Source of the DNA: Lentimicrobium saccharophilum
Lineage (GTDB): Bacteria > Bacteroidota > Bacteroidia > Bacteroidales > Lentimicrobiaceae
NCBI RefSeq assembly: GCF_001192835.1
Contig: NZ_DF968182.1
Coordinates: forward strand, 2,823,113-2,887,112
DNA length: 64,000 nt
Reading direction: 5' to 3'
The position numbers were made by a program, and so were the translations under genes. Position 1 is the first letter of the stretch, and the number at the start of each line of letters is the position of its first letter. The notes below the pieces were generated by a model that was not told the DNA's origin, searched no databases, and saw only the letters and a program-made list of their open reading frames with translations. Shown in pieces: positions 44,870 to 54,761 of the stretch.

Positions 44870-45089
44870 TTGTCCGGGGAAATTATTATAATTTGACCGG
44901 AATGCTTTATAGGTGTTGGTTTCAGAAGATTGCAACAGCATACAATTTACCTTTAATTATTTCGCCACTAAGCGATGCACTGAGCTTGCCGAAGTGGCAC
45001 GAAGGTACCAAGTTTCACAAATTTATTTTTCTCATTTAGTGATACTTAGTGTCTTTGTGGCAAATTCTTTCTTCATTTTATCCGGACAA
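44870..45089. repeat. Second MITE-like element with TTGTCCGG ends
   Basis: TTGTCCGG (44870-44877) and CCGGACAA (45082-45089) are the same eight-base inverted ends as in the element at 18526-18767, here 220 bp apart. Inside, GCCACTAAGCGATGCACT (about 44964) and AGTGATACTTAGTG (about 45038) are imperfect inverted arms. No reading frame is present. An extra ACCGGACA lies just outside at 44844-44851. Confidence 0.55.
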
Positions 45090-45155
45090 GGCTGTTCAAA
45101 AATACCATTATCCCGATAAATATGTACACAGAAAGCAAACAATTCGCGAATTATT

Positions 45156-45163
45156 TAACTTTG
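45156..45163 (+). promoter_or_regulatory. -7 box of the TPR regulator gene
   Basis: TAACTTTG is a perfect TAnnTTTG box 28 bases upstream of the TTG start at 45192. Confidence 0.5.
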
Positions 45164-45191
45164 CTAATCACAACGTTTTAAACCTATCTTT

Positions 45192-46949
45192 TTGAATTTC
45201 CGGTTTTTGAAAAAGTCAGGCGGCATTTTTAGGTTCGCTGTATTCACCATATTGTGGATCATGCCTGTATGCGACAAACTGACTGCCGGTCCTGCCGACA
45301 GCCTGAAGATGCTTGCCGCTGCCGCCTCTGCAGATACTACAGCAATCAGGTTACTGGCCGAAACCGGAGATTATTATGCCAGGCTTGACCAGCACGACTC
45401 GGCGCTATACTACTACAACAGAGCGCTATCACGTGTTGGCCCTGAGAATGAAAGCCGTTTTGCCCCCGTTATTTATTATAAGCTGAACCGGTTGTTTTAT
45501 AAAAGCGGGAACTATGATATTTCGCTTGAATATCTGTTCAAAGTTCTGCTACACTATGATATAATCCGCTCTTCAGCGCATGATACGGCTAAAATTGAAA
45601 TTCAGACAGCCCTGGCATATGGTGATATTGGATTGTCATATTTCTCTATGGAGAATTATATAAAATCAAAGGAATACTTTGAAAAGGGATATACAATCAT
45701 TAAAAAACTCAGTCAAAGCGCACAAAAAAATGATGCTTCTGAGAATATGTTTGTTTTTGTGCTGAATCTGGGATCGGTTCACGTTGCACTCGAGGAGTTT
45801 GGAAAGGCAAGGGAATATTTTGAAGTGGCGCTCGGGCTGAACAAACAGTTAGGGAAAATTGCATACGATGCCGTGCTATATAATAACCTGGGGATCATTT
45901 TCAAGGAAGAGAAAAATTATCAAAAGGCTTACGAATATTATCTTAAATCTGCTGATATCCGGGAAACAATCAATGATACAGCCGGGCTGGCCCAGGTGAA
46001 CAACAATCTGGGAAACCTTGAATTTATGCGTGGCAATTACAAAATTGCCATTGACTTTTTGCAGAAAGCGTTGAATTTCAGCAGGAAATCAAAGAACCTG
46101 AAATCCGAAATGCTCTCTGCTGATTTTCTGTCGCGAACCTATGAGAAAACCAGAGAATTTGACAAGGCTCTGGAAATGCATAAACTTTTCAAGCAGCTGC
46201 ACGACAGTATCCTTGATAGCGAAAAACTGCATCAGACTGCACGCCTTGAGTTACAGTACCAGTATGAGAAACTGCGTAAGGAGACTGAGTTGCAACAGGA
46301 AATAGAGCTGACAAAAAAAGAACGGAAATCACTGATCTATCTGATCATAGCCGGCATATTCCTTTTCACCGTTGTGATTCTTTACCTGATAAACCGTAAC
46401 CAGCGGATAAAAATGAAACAGGTAAAACTGGTCAAAGAAAGCCTGGAGCTGGAGCAGAAAAACCTGACACTGGAAAAACAAAACCTGTTGCTGGAAAAAC
46501 AAAACCTGGAACTGGAACTGGAATACCGCAATAAAGAACTGGCTACACACGTAATGTACCTGGTGAATAAAAATGAATTTCTTGCATCCATTACTGAAAA
46601 GCTGCTGGCAATCAGGCATATGTTGCTCCCGGAAAACAAAACGGTAGTGCAGGAAATCATCCGTGAAATGAAATCAAACATAGACAATACCGTATGGAAT
46701 GAATTCGAAATCAGGTTCCAGAATGTGCATCAGGATTTTTATCAGAAGCTGGGTGAAAAGTATCCCGACCTCACTCCGAATGAAATAAAACTATGCGCCT
46801 TCCTCAGGCTAAATATGACCACCAAGGATATTTCCTCCATTACATTCCAGTCACTGAAAAGCATTCAGGTAGCCCGCGCCAGACTCAGAAAAAAACTGGG
46901 CATCACCAGGGATGAGAATCTTGTAAGCATACTGCAGCAACTCGGATAA
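45192..46949 (+). CDS. TPR transmembrane regulator with C-terminal HTH
   Basis: This 585-residue protein has an N-terminal signal segment (FRFAVFTILWIMPV), about six TPR repeats (residues about 55-340, such as VLYNNLGIIFKEEKNYQKAY), one span (SLIYLIIAGIFLFTVVILYLI), a leucine/glutamate-rich coiled coil, and a C-terminal LuxR-like helix-turn-helix (LTPNEIKLCAFLRLNMTTKD). It looks like a one-component membrane regulator: periplasmic TPRs sense, and the cytoplasmic HTH binds DNA. The start is a TTG at 45192; the first in-frame ATG (45261) would lose the signal segment. The T9SS cargo gene downstream is a candidate target. Confidence 0.87.
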   Translation: MNFRFLKKSGGIFRFAVFTILWIMPVCDKLTAGPADSLKMLAAAASADTTAIRLLAETGDYYARLDQHDSALYYYNRALSRVGPENESRFAPVIYYKLNRLFYKSGNYDISLEYLFKVLLHYDIIRSSAHDTAKIEIQTALAYGDIGLSYFSMENYIKSKEYFEKGYTIIKKLSQSAQKNDASENMFVFVLNLGSVHVALEEFGKAREYFEVALGLNKQLGKIAYDAVLYNNLGIIFKEEKNYQKAYEYYLKSADIRETINDTAGLAQVNNNLGNLEFMRGNYKIAIDFLQKALNFSRKSKNLKSEMLSADFLSRTYEKTREFDKALEMHKLFKQLHDSILDSEKLHQTARLELQYQYEKLRKETELQQEIELTKKERKSLIYLIIAGIFLFTVVILYLINRNQRIKMKQVKLVKESLELEQKNLTLEKQNLLLEKQNLELELEYRNKELATHVMYLVNKNEFLASITEKLLAIRHMLLPENKTVVQEIIREMKSNIDNTVWNEFEIRFQNVHQDFYQKLGEKYPDLTPNEIKLCAFLRLNMTTKDISSITFQSLKSIQVARARLRKKLGITRDENLVSILQQLG

Positions 46950-47212
46950 CTTTCAGAATGATTTTACACGTTATAGTTTAAATCCCTGTCACCTGACCCT
47001 TAATTTTTCAGTAATCCCCACCCTTTCATTGTACAATGAAATGCCAGGACTCTGGCAATATGCCCATTCTATATAATTGCTTTTCAGTGGTTTTCGCAAT
47101 TTGTAGCATTATTGTTCCCATGCTTTTTCCCCATGTAGTTTTTTTGTTGGCTATTATAATTAGGTGCATCGGAAATTGTCACCGAGTTTTGCCGGTGAAG
47201 ATTTTACCCGTC

Positions 47213-47416
47213 ATGAAAGAAGATAAAAAGCCAGCAGCCGACCAGATTGAAAAGGAGATGAAACAATTGATTAAAAAGCTGAATAACGAAAATGCAGCTT
47301 TAGGAAAAATCCTTTTAAAAATGGGAGAGAAGAGGGAGGACAGGGAGAAACCTCCCGGAAGTAAGCGGAAGAAAAAAACGGATAACCAACTTGGAAATCA
47401 ACATTCAACCGAATAA
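47213..47416 (+). CDS. Small charged coiled-coil protein (tentative)
   Basis: A 67-residue frame from the ATG at 47213. It is lysine/glutamate-rich with a probable coiled coil (DQIEKEMKQLIKKLNNENAA) and a basic tail (KPPGSKRKKKTDN). The frame extends upstream to 47036, but that part reads like chance sequence. It ends 29 bases before the giant secreted protein gene, so it could be part of that transcript. Amino acid composition is the only support. Confidence 0.4.
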   Translation: MKEDKKPAADQIEKEMKQLIKKLNNENAALGKILLKMGEKREDREKPPGSKRKKKTDNQLGNQHSTE

Positions 47417-47445
47417 AAAATCACTAAAAACCAAATATCCAGAAC

Positions 47446-50400
47446 ATGAGAAAGTTTACTTTATCCTTAACACTGGCAGCATTCATGTTGTCAATGCTGT
47501 CGTTGTCAGGATATGGCCAGCAGGCCATTTTTGGCAAAAGCAGCCATCCCGTGCGCAACGCCTCAACCCGGAACGGCGGAGTAATTTACGACCAGTTATT
47601 CCCTCTGGGTTGGAATTACCTGGTAAGTCAGCAATTCACAGACCCGGGAAATGTCAACAATACCTCTATTGCGGCTGATGATTTTACCGTTCCGGAAGGT
47701 GAATCCTGGGATATCCGATACATTGATGTAGCCGGTCAGTATTTTCAATGGACCGGGGTCCCGGTTACTGCATTCAATATTTATTTTTATGCAGACAACA
47801 ACGGCGTTCCGGGAACTGCCATACACTCCTTTGAGAATTTCACCGATTACAATGAGATTCTTCTTGATGAAGAAAATTACAGCTACAAATACGAATTTAT
47901 GCTTCCTGCAGTGATTCCATTCACTTCAGGAGTTTACTGGGTAGGCGTCCAGGCTGTGGCTGACTACAACGTTTCCAATCAATGGGGATGGTACAATCAT
48001 GGGGGTACAACCATTGGAAATGAGTACCACTGGAAAAATCCCGGCGATGGATTCGGGACCGGTAACACTGACTGGACCGCAGCATCAATGATGTCATGGT
48101 CTGATTTTAACCTGGCCTTTTCACTTTACGGCGACGGACTTGACAACGACTTATCCCTGACCGCCATCATTCAGCCAAATACGTCGGCAACTTTAACAGC
48201 CACTGAGCAGATTGTTGTTTCGCTCAAAAATGAAGGAAATGCTGTTGAAACAGGTTTTGATGTCAGCTATAGCATCAACGGAGGTACACCGGTTGTCGAA
48301 AGTGCCGCTGCAATGACGCTGGCCCCCAACGAAATTGGTCAGTACACATTTACCACCACTGCTGACCTGTCTGCCGCAGGGTTATATGAGATCACTGCCT
48401 CGGTTACACAGGCCGGCGATCCGGTTGCAGGCAACAATACAGCTTCAAAAACAGTCTACAATCTTGGTACCGTCTATCCGATGCCATCCACCGGAACCCA
48501 AACCATTACCTCCTGCGGTGCAACATTTACCGATGCCGGGGGACTCGACGGGGATATCGGAATGAATGACGATGCGGTTACCACGATTTATCCGGCCAAT
48601 GCCGGCGACAGGGTAAGACTCACCTTCCTGGAATTTAACGCCAGTTATGGTGGTTTTACCATCTACGACGGAGCTACAACAGATGCTCCGGTGATCGGAA
48701 GCTGGATGGGAACCGATGGTCCCGGGATCATCACCGCACTTAACAGTGATGGCGCCCTTACCATTCATTTTATGGGACCCGGATGGGAAACCACTTCCGG
48801 ATGGGTAGCCTTTATTTCATGTGTTACCCCGGTTGAGGATGATTTTGCAATCCAGGATCTCCACAGCAGTCTCTCTACGGTTTTCCAGAACAGTACCACG
48901 GAGCTGTCAGCCAAAATCCAGAATTACGGATCAATGGCCCAGGAGAAAACGGTAACTTTCAAAGCCAACGGAGTTGTCATCGGTACACAACCCACAGGTA
49001 TGCTTAATCCCGCTGATACGGTGAGAGTAAGTATTCCATGGACACCCGCTGAAGTTGGTGATTATACCATCGAAGCTTCGGTCCCCGAAGATGATGGAGC
49101 CGAACCGGACAACGCGCTCTCTTTCGACACGTATGTTTACGCTTTTGATGCCTTTTTCGAAGATTTTGAAACAGGAAATTTCCCTCCCGAAAACTGGATA
49201 AACGGCGTTTACTGGGGCTCAGGTTACTATGGATACAGCGGCAACAGCAGCGCCATGTCCATGGTTCCGGCCGGATATGCCGACACACTGGTAACCACCC
49301 GTCTGGATATCTCCGAAAATGCATCATTTTCATTTTATGCCGTTTCAAGTATGTGGTGGCCCGGAAATCTGAGTATTCTCTGGAAGGAAGAAGGTACTTC
49401 CGAATGGATTTATATTCAGAACCCTGCTTTGAATATCATGCAGTTCACGCGATATGAAGTTGATATGTCTGCCTTTGCAGGACAAACGGGGAGAATCGGA
49501 TTCATGGTCAATGTTTCAGATCCTTACGCATTCTCAGGACAGGTAACTCTTGATTATATACTTGGACAGAATATTTCGGTTCATTTTGATGAATTTGATC
49601 TGAAAGTAACCGCATTCAGCGGAAATAACCTCTACAGGCTGGGCGAAGCATCTGACTTTACGCTTACTATCCGTAACAGCGGCCTTGAGACTGTGCCGGC
49701 CAATGATTACAGGGTGAAATTGCTCAGAGGTACTGAAAATCCGACAGAGGTATTCTCGGTTTCCGGACTTGAAATTGCCTACGGACAAGAACTTACTTAC
49801 GATCTTTCTTATACTTTCGCCGAAATCGGTGAATATGAAATCTATGCTGAGATTGAATATCTGCAGGATCAGTATATGGACAATAACCTCAGCGCCGTTC
49901 TGATGCTTTCAGGTATCCCTGCCGCATCTGAAGTGGTCAGAGTTGGCGAGTCAATCGGATATACAACGTATGCCGGCCCGATAGATCTTTCATTCAATCA
50001 TTCATTGTATGAAACACTTTATCTCAACGACGAAATTGAAAATGAGGGTGTAATCTTCGGAATTGCTTACGATTATTCATTCCTCCTTCCCGAGACCGAT
50101 GTACCGGTTCGTATATGGATAGGATCCACAACCATGGAAGAGTTGCCTGAGTGGATTCCTGCAGGCGAACTTGAGCTTGTTTTTGACGGTCATCTGAATT
50201 TTATTCCCGGGGAGCAAACAATCTATATCCCTTTCCAGACACCATTCAATTACAATGACACCTCCATGAATCTGGTAGTCATGGTTGAAAAAATTGATGA
50301 TCATACCAATATTAACCAGGGGTTCAGCACTTACAGCGGAATGGTATCATCCTCCAAATATACAGCCGGCTATACCAATCCTCCCGATCCGTATTCACCT

Positions 50401-51990
50401 CCCGGGGCAGGAACTTCAAATATCAATCCGGTAATCAGTTTTGTATTTAACGGTAATCTCGGCGCAGCCGCAGGTACTGTAACCGACCCCGACGGCGCTC
50501 CCATCGAAGGCGCTTCAGTAACGGTAGAACAGCTGAATATTGTCACGCATACCGATGCTGACGGAATGTACGAACTGCCTTATATCCCGGCCGGAACTTA
50601 TCCTGCAACCGCTGATAAATTCGGCTTTACCGCTGTTACCCACCCGCTTCAGGTAACCCTGAGCAATACCACTACCCTCGATTTTGTGATGGGAGAACTG
50701 GCCCTCGTAAATATCTCAGGCACAGTTTCAGGCATTGATAATCCGGGAACTGGAATTGAAAATGCAGCAATCACACTTTCCGGTTACAATACATATTCCG
50801 CAATGACAGGCACTAACGGGGAATTTCTGCTCGAAAATGTTTACAGCCAGAATACCTATCAGATCAGCATTTCGGCAGATGGTTATGCAACCTATACGGC
50901 ACCTGTCGTGGTAACAGATTCAGATATTGATCTTGGCGAAATCGTGCTTAGTGAAGCCATGCTGATCCCATACCTCGTATCGGCTGAACCCGTGACCGGC
51001 AGCATGGAAGTAACCTGGAATACCCCCACTTCCGCAGCGCAGCATACCTTGGTTTTTGAAGATGGCATCCATGAACAGGGCTGGGCAGGTGAAACCGGAG
51101 AAGAAGTATGGCTCGGGAACTACATCCCGTTTGAAGAGCCTGCAACAATTACCGGTTTTGATATTTACTGGGCTAAATACTCACCCCTGACCACCGCTCA
51201 ACCGATGAGGCTGGATATATTTGATGAAGATTACAACCTGATTGTAAGCAGCGGGGAATTTATGTCAGGACTGGATGCATGGATTCACGTGCCGGTGCCA
51301 AACATCACCCTTGAAGGTGATCATTACGCTATGGTTTACTGGAATGGCACCCCGGCCCAGTCAAGTTACCTCGGATGGGATTCATCCAATGTGGTTACAG
51401 AGTATGCCCGCTATAAATACCCGGGCGGAGATATTGCTCCATTATCAGGAATTGTCGGTGGAATGGGAACCTTCCTGATCCGGCCGCAGGTGATGACAGA
51501 TGCCACATCTCAAATGCAGGGAAGGGCATTAACGGGCTATAACATCAGTTTTGGCAGACTTACGGATATTGCCAATGCTGCAACCTGGCCCCTGCTCAAT
51601 GCTGAAACCCTTGATGTAACTACCTTTAACGACACCACCTGGCCGCCCGATGAAAATGATATGTATGTTTATGCTGTAACAGCATTCTATACAACCGGCG
51701 AATCCGCGTTCTCATTCTCCAACGTGATCAATTACGTCGGCGTCGGCACCGGAATTGTTGAAACAGGCAGCGTGGTAATTTATCCCAACCCGGCATCGGA
51801 AAGTGTAACCATCAGCAACTGCAACGGAGCAAATGTGTTGCTCTTCACCATGGATGGCTCCCTGAAACTGCAGGCACGCATTACCGGTGACAGCCACCGT
51901 CTCAACCTGAATAACGTCGCCAGCGGAACATATCTGCTTGTGATTCAGACCGGGGATGGAATCAAACAACAAAAACTGATAGTAAAATAA
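47446..51990 (+). CDS. Giant multidomain T9SS-exported surface protein
   Basis: The 1,514-residue protein has a signal peptide (LAAFMLSMLSLSGYGQQ). Domains in order: a beta-sandwich (about 40-230); a CARDB-like domain (about 235-340); a CUB-like domain with ITSCGATFTDAGG (about 350-460); another CARDB-like domain; a jelly-roll 'choice-of-anchor' type region (FFEDFETGNFPPENW, about 565-700); and two carboxypeptidase-regulatory-like folds (GTVTDPDGAPIEGASVTV and the following repeat, about 1010-1165). It closes with a type IX sorting domain (IYPNPASESVTIS, ASGTYLLVIQT). No catalytic domain is evident, so adhesion or substrate binding is more likely than hydrolysis. Confidence 0.9.
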   Translation: MRKFTLSLTLAAFMLSMLSLSGYGQQAIFGKSSHPVRNASTRNGGVIYDQLFPLGWNYLVSQQFTDPGNVNNTSIAADDFTVPEGESWDIRYIDVAGQYFQWTGVPVTAFNIYFYADNNGVPGTAIHSFENFTDYNEILLDEENYSYKYEFMLPAVIPFTSGVYWVGVQAVADYNVSNQWGWYNHGGTTIGNEYHWKNPGDGFGTGNTDWTAASMMSWSDFNLAFSLYGDGLDNDLSLTAIIQPNTSATLTATEQIVVSLKNEGNAVETGFDVSYSINGGTPVVESAAAMTLAPNEIGQYTFTTTADLSAAGLYEITASVTQAGDPVAGNNTASKTVYNLGTVYPMPSTGTQTITSCGATFTDAGGLDGDIGMNDDAVTTIYPANAGDRVRLTFLEFNASYGGFTIYDGATTDAPVIGSWMGTDGPGIITALNSDGALTIHFMGPGWETTSGWVAFISCVTPVEDDFAIQDLHSSLSTVFQNSTTELSAKIQNYGSMAQEKTVTFKANGVVIGTQPTGMLNPADTVRVSIPWTPAEVGDYTIEASVPEDDGAEPDNALSFDTYVYAFDAFFEDFETGNFPPENWINGVYWGSGYYGYSGNSSAMSMVPAGYADTLVTTRLDISENASFSFYAVSSMWWPGNLSILWKEEGTSEWIYIQNPALNIMQFTRYEVDMSAFAGQTGRIGFMVNVSDPYAFSGQVTLDYILGQNISVHFDEFDLKVTAFSGNNLYRLGEASDFTLTIRNSGLETVPANDYRVKLLRGTENPTEVFSVSGLEIAYGQELTYDLSYTFAEIGEYEIYAEIEYLQDQYMDNNLSAVLMLSGIPAASEVVRVGESIGYTTYAGPIDLSFNHSLYETLYLNDEIENEGVIFGIAYDYSFLLPETDVPVRIWIGSTTMEELPEWIPAGELELVFDGHLNFIPGEQTIYIPFQTPFNYNDTSMNLVVMVEKIDDHTNINQGFSTYSGMVSSSKYTAGYTNPPDPYSPPGAGTSNINPVISFVFNGNLGAAAGTVTDPDGAPIEGASVTVEQLNIVTHTDADGMYELPYIPAGTYPATADKFGFTAVTHPLQVTLSNTTTLDFVMGELALVNISGTVSGIDNPGTGIENAAITLSGYNTYSAMTGTNGEFLLENVYSQNTYQISISADGYATYTAPVVVTDSDIDLGEIVLSEAMLIPYLVSAEPVTGSMEVTWNTPTSAAQHTLVFEDGIHEQGWAGETGEEVWLGNYIPFEEPATITGFDIYWAKYSPLTTAQPMRLDIFDEDYNLIVSSGEFMSGLDAWIHVPVPNITLEGDHYAMVYWNGTPAQSSYLGWDSSNVVTEYARYKYPGGDIAPLSGIVGGMGTFLIRPQVMTDATSQMQGRALTGYNISFGRLTDIANAATWPLLNAETLDVTTFNDTTWPPDENDMYVYAVTAFYTTGESAFSFSNVINYVGVGTGIVETGSVVIYPNPASESVTISNCNGANVLLFTMDGSLKLQARITGDSHRLNLNNVASGTYLLVIQTGDGIKQQKLIVK

Positions 51991-52041
51991 GCAGGAATAA
52001 ACCTTCGGGAGAAGGAGGGTGATTTTCTTCTTCATTTTCAG

Positions 52042-52080
52042 ATCAGGGCTGTACTTTATGGTACGGTCCTGATTTTTTTT
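52042..52080 (+). terminator. Terminator of the giant T9SS protein gene
   Basis: A 13-pair stem (ATCAGGGCTGTAC with GTACGGTCCTGAT, including G-U pairs) around TTTATG is followed by eight T residues. The remainder of 52081-52362 shows no supported gene; a 61-codon frame starting at 52079 begins inside the T tract. Confidence 0.85.
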
Positions 52081-52362
52081 GAAGACCAGCCATATCAGGA
52101 ATGAATTGTACCGTTACCGCATCATTTTCCTCAGCCTGGGGAAAAATACGGACAGGAATATACACAGTCCGATTCTTTCCGGAATCACCCCCTTTCTCCC
52201 TTTCAACCGGATGATTTCGCTTTTCAACTGCCGGATCATGCCGTTTACCGACCTTTATTTGTAAAACGTGGCCTCTGTGTGGAAATTTGTAACCTGATAA
52301 CTAAATCTGGCATGAATTTTTCTTTTCGATAATTCGGCCTTCCACAACTTAACATTACAGAT

Positions 52363-53094
52363 ATGAAAACGTTAAATTACCTCCGCTTACTGCCCTTAAT
52401 TACGCTGGCCCTATTTCTGACTTCCTGTGAAGGAGATGGATGGAACAATATCCGCGGAACAGGTCCTGTATATAGCGAAACCCGCGTTGTACCAGTGCAC
52501 CGGGATATTTCGGTAGCCATCCCCGCCGATGTTTACATTGTGCAAAGCCCTGTGCGTGACCTTACCATCGAAGCCCAGGCAAACGTGCTTGATGCCATTG
52601 AAACTTACGTCAGCGGCAATGAACTGAAAATAAAGCTGGAAAATGGCGCCGGTCTCGGTCGCCACGAAACCATTAAGATTTACATCTCCTCTGCCTTCTA
52701 TAACAACATCCGTTTATCGGGCTCAGTAAACCTTTATGCTGAAACCCCAATTGTAACAGACGCTTTTGATGTCAACATCTCAGGATCAGGGAGTGTTGAT
52801 GCTGAAGTATTTGCCAATACGGTAAGGGCTTCCATATCGGGAAGCGGTAAAATTTCACTGGCAGGGACCACCATCACTGAAAACTTCACCGTTTCGGGTT
52901 CTGGAGATATATACGCTTTCGGTCTGCTCAGCGAAACCGCCGATATCAGCATCAGCGGTACCGGTAATACGGAAGTTAGTGTGGCTGAGTATCTGAAAGC
53001 AAGCATCAGCGGAAGTGCCAGTATTTACTACAGGGGATTCCCGGATGTCGACAGCCGGATTTCAGGATCGGGCAAGGTTGTGCGTGTAAACTGA
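52363..53094 (+). CDS. DUF2807 (auto-transporter adhesin head GIN) lipoprotein
   Basis: This 243-residue protein has a lipoprotein signal (ITLALFLTSC, lipid-carrying C22) followed by a DUF2807 beta-helix domain. The repeating ISGSGSV-type turns (ISGSGKISLAG, VSGSGDIYAFG, ISGTGNTEVSV, ISGSGKVVRV) are distinctive of the family. Such proteins are cell-surface or periplasmic in Bacteroidota, and their role is unsettled despite the 'adhesin head' name. It stands alone, between two terminators. Confidence 0.9.
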   Translation: MKTLNYLRLLPLITLALFLTSCEGDGWNNIRGTGPVYSETRVVPVHRDISVAIPADVYIVQSPVRDLTIEAQANVLDAIETYVSGNELKIKLENGAGLGRHETIKIYISSAFYNNIRLSGSVNLYAETPIVTDAFDVNISGSGSVDAEVFANTVRASISGSGKISLAGTTITENFTVSGSGDIYAFGLLSETADISISGTGNTEVSVAEYLKASISGSASIYYRGFPDVDSRISGSGKVVRVN

Positions 53095-53181
53095 AATTCT
53101 TGTTAATCTCAGGGCCGGATGGGAGAAGGTCAACTCATTAAGCCGGCAATACTTTCTGCTTTTTTGGTTAATAACGTTAAA

Positions 53182-53207
53182 TCCCGGCCACTCCACCGGG
53201 GTTTTTC
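53182..53207 (+). terminator. Terminator of the DUF2807 gene
   Basis: CCCGG and CCGGG pair around an eight-base loop and are followed by GTTTTTCTTT. The rest of 53095-53404 holds only a possible -7 box (TAATTTTG, 53283-53290) for the next gene. Confidence 0.7.
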
Positions 53208-53404
53208 TTTATTTGTCCCCTTGTTATTTACAGCTGTTAAAGAATTCAATAAAAGTATTTTACAGAATTACCAAACTTAGGATAATTTTGCAAAACGCAA
53301 TCGGAGGAAATGCGGGAACCGTCAGGTAAAGAGGGAGGATCTGAATTAAATACATCAGGGAAATGCTAAACCAGGCTCCACTCCGGTTTTCATAATCATA
53401 AAAA

Positions 53405-54694
53405 ATGGAAATTCTGATACTTTCGTTACTGATACTGCTCAACGGCTTTTTTGCCCTTTCTGAAATTGCGCTGGTATCAAGCAAGCCTGAGCGGCTGCAG
53501 CAGGCTGCTAAGGATGGCAGCAAAGGAGCCGGAGCAGCCATGAAACTGCTGAAAAACCCTGACAGTTTTCTGTCTGCCATACAGGTTGGAATCACCCTGA
53601 TCGGCATAGTCACCGGCGTATACGGAGGGATGAACCTGGCAGATGATTTCACACCCTTTTTCAGAAGGGTCAGCTGGATGGAACCCTATGCTTATGAAAT
53701 CGCACTTACCCTCACCGTGGTAATAATAACCTATGTTTCCATCGTCTTCGGTGAACTGGTTCCCAAAACCATGGCCCTCAGCAAACCTGAAAAAACCGCC
53801 GTCAAAGTAGCGCAGGTGATTCTGATATTCAGCCAGCTGTTCTATCCTTTCGTAAAGTTGCTCTCCGGATCCACCGGCTTCATCAACCGCTTGCTCGGCA
53901 TCAGGCAAAAAGAAGACGCAATCACAGAAGCCGAACTCAGAAATATGCTGAAGACTGCCTCCCTGGTTGGAGTGATTGAAAAAGAACAGAAAATTATCCA
54001 TGACAAACTCTTTTACTTTTCGGACAAAAGGGCCAGACACTTTATGACCCACAGGACCGAAGTGGAATGGATTGACCTGAACAGTTCAAAGGAAGATATA
54101 AAAAAGTTGGTTACAGGCTTCAGGCACAGCAAGGTGGTTTGCTGCAGGGGCAATATTGATAATTTCGCCGGATTTTTCTATCAGCGGGAGTTTTACAGGA
54201 GGTTAAATGACTCCCCTGATTTTAACCTTTCGGAAATCATCGTTGAACCTGCTATTTTACCGGAATCAGCCCACTCATCAAAAGTCCTGACAACACTCAG
54301 GCAGGATGGAGACCGGATTTGTTTCATTGTCAATGAATACGGCGGATTTGAGGGCATTATTACCCTCCACGACATGATTGAAAGCCTCTTGGGGCAGTTT
54401 CCCGATTTTGAAGAAAAAGATGACAGGGATGTCTTTCAGCGGGAAGACGGATCCTGGCTGGTTGGCGGTGATGTGCCGGCCGATATATTAACAGAGTTGA
54501 TTGAGAATTTTGACGTTGATTTTGAAGAAACAGACTATTCAACTGTCGCCGGATTTGTGATTGATCACCTTGGCAAAATTCCGGAAACGGGGGATAAATT
54601 TTCTTTTATGGGGTATACCATTGAAATAATGGATATGGATGGTAACCGCATCGACAAGGTGCTGATCTCTGCAGATCAGCAAAAATCAGATTAA
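53405..54694 (+). CDS. CNNM/CorC-HlyC family transporter (hemolysin-like)
   Basis: A 429-residue membrane protein. The N-terminal DUF21/CNNM domain (residues about 1-190) has spans such as ILILSLLILLNGFFALSEIAL and YEIALTLTVVIITYVSIVFG, plus the conserved GELVPKTMAL. A CBS pair follows (about 205-330, with FIVNEYGGFEGIITLHDMIE), then a CorC/HlyC domain (about 345-425, with DYSTVAGFVIDHLGKIP). The family exports or regulates magnesium or cobalt; the hemolysin name is historical. Residue order and length are complete. The gene is convergent with the dedA-like gene. Confidence 0.92.
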   Translation: MEILILSLLILLNGFFALSEIALVSSKPERLQQAAKDGSKGAGAAMKLLKNPDSFLSAIQVGITLIGIVTGVYGGMNLADDFTPFFRRVSWMEPYAYEIALTLTVVIITYVSIVFGELVPKTMALSKPEKTAVKVAQVILIFSQLFYPFVKLLSGSTGFINRLLGIRQKEDAITEAELRNMLKTASLVGVIEKEQKIIHDKLFYFSDKRARHFMTHRTEVEWIDLNSSKEDIKKLVTGFRHSKVVCCRGNIDNFAGFFYQREFYRRLNDSPDFNLSEIIVEPAILPESAHSSKVLTTLRQDGDRICFIVNEYGGFEGIITLHDMIESLLGQFPDFEEKDDRDVFQREDGSWLVGGDVPADILTELIENFDVDFEETDYSTVAGFVIDHLGKIPETGDKFSFMGYTIEIMDMDGNRIDKVLISADQQKSD

Positions 54695-54761
54695 CCCGTC
54701 CGGCTAATATCAGAAAAGTGCAATCTTTAACCTGACAGCTAAGCGGCTTATATCCGGAATC

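Noticed and set aside
47036-47212. N-terminal extension of the small coiled-coil frame
   Set aside because: The first 59 codons give a cysteine/valine-rich chance sequence; the internal ATG at 47213 is where coding-like composition begins.
52079-52264. 61-codon frame after the giant T9SS gene
   Set aside because: It begins inside the terminator's T tract and lacks any start signal.
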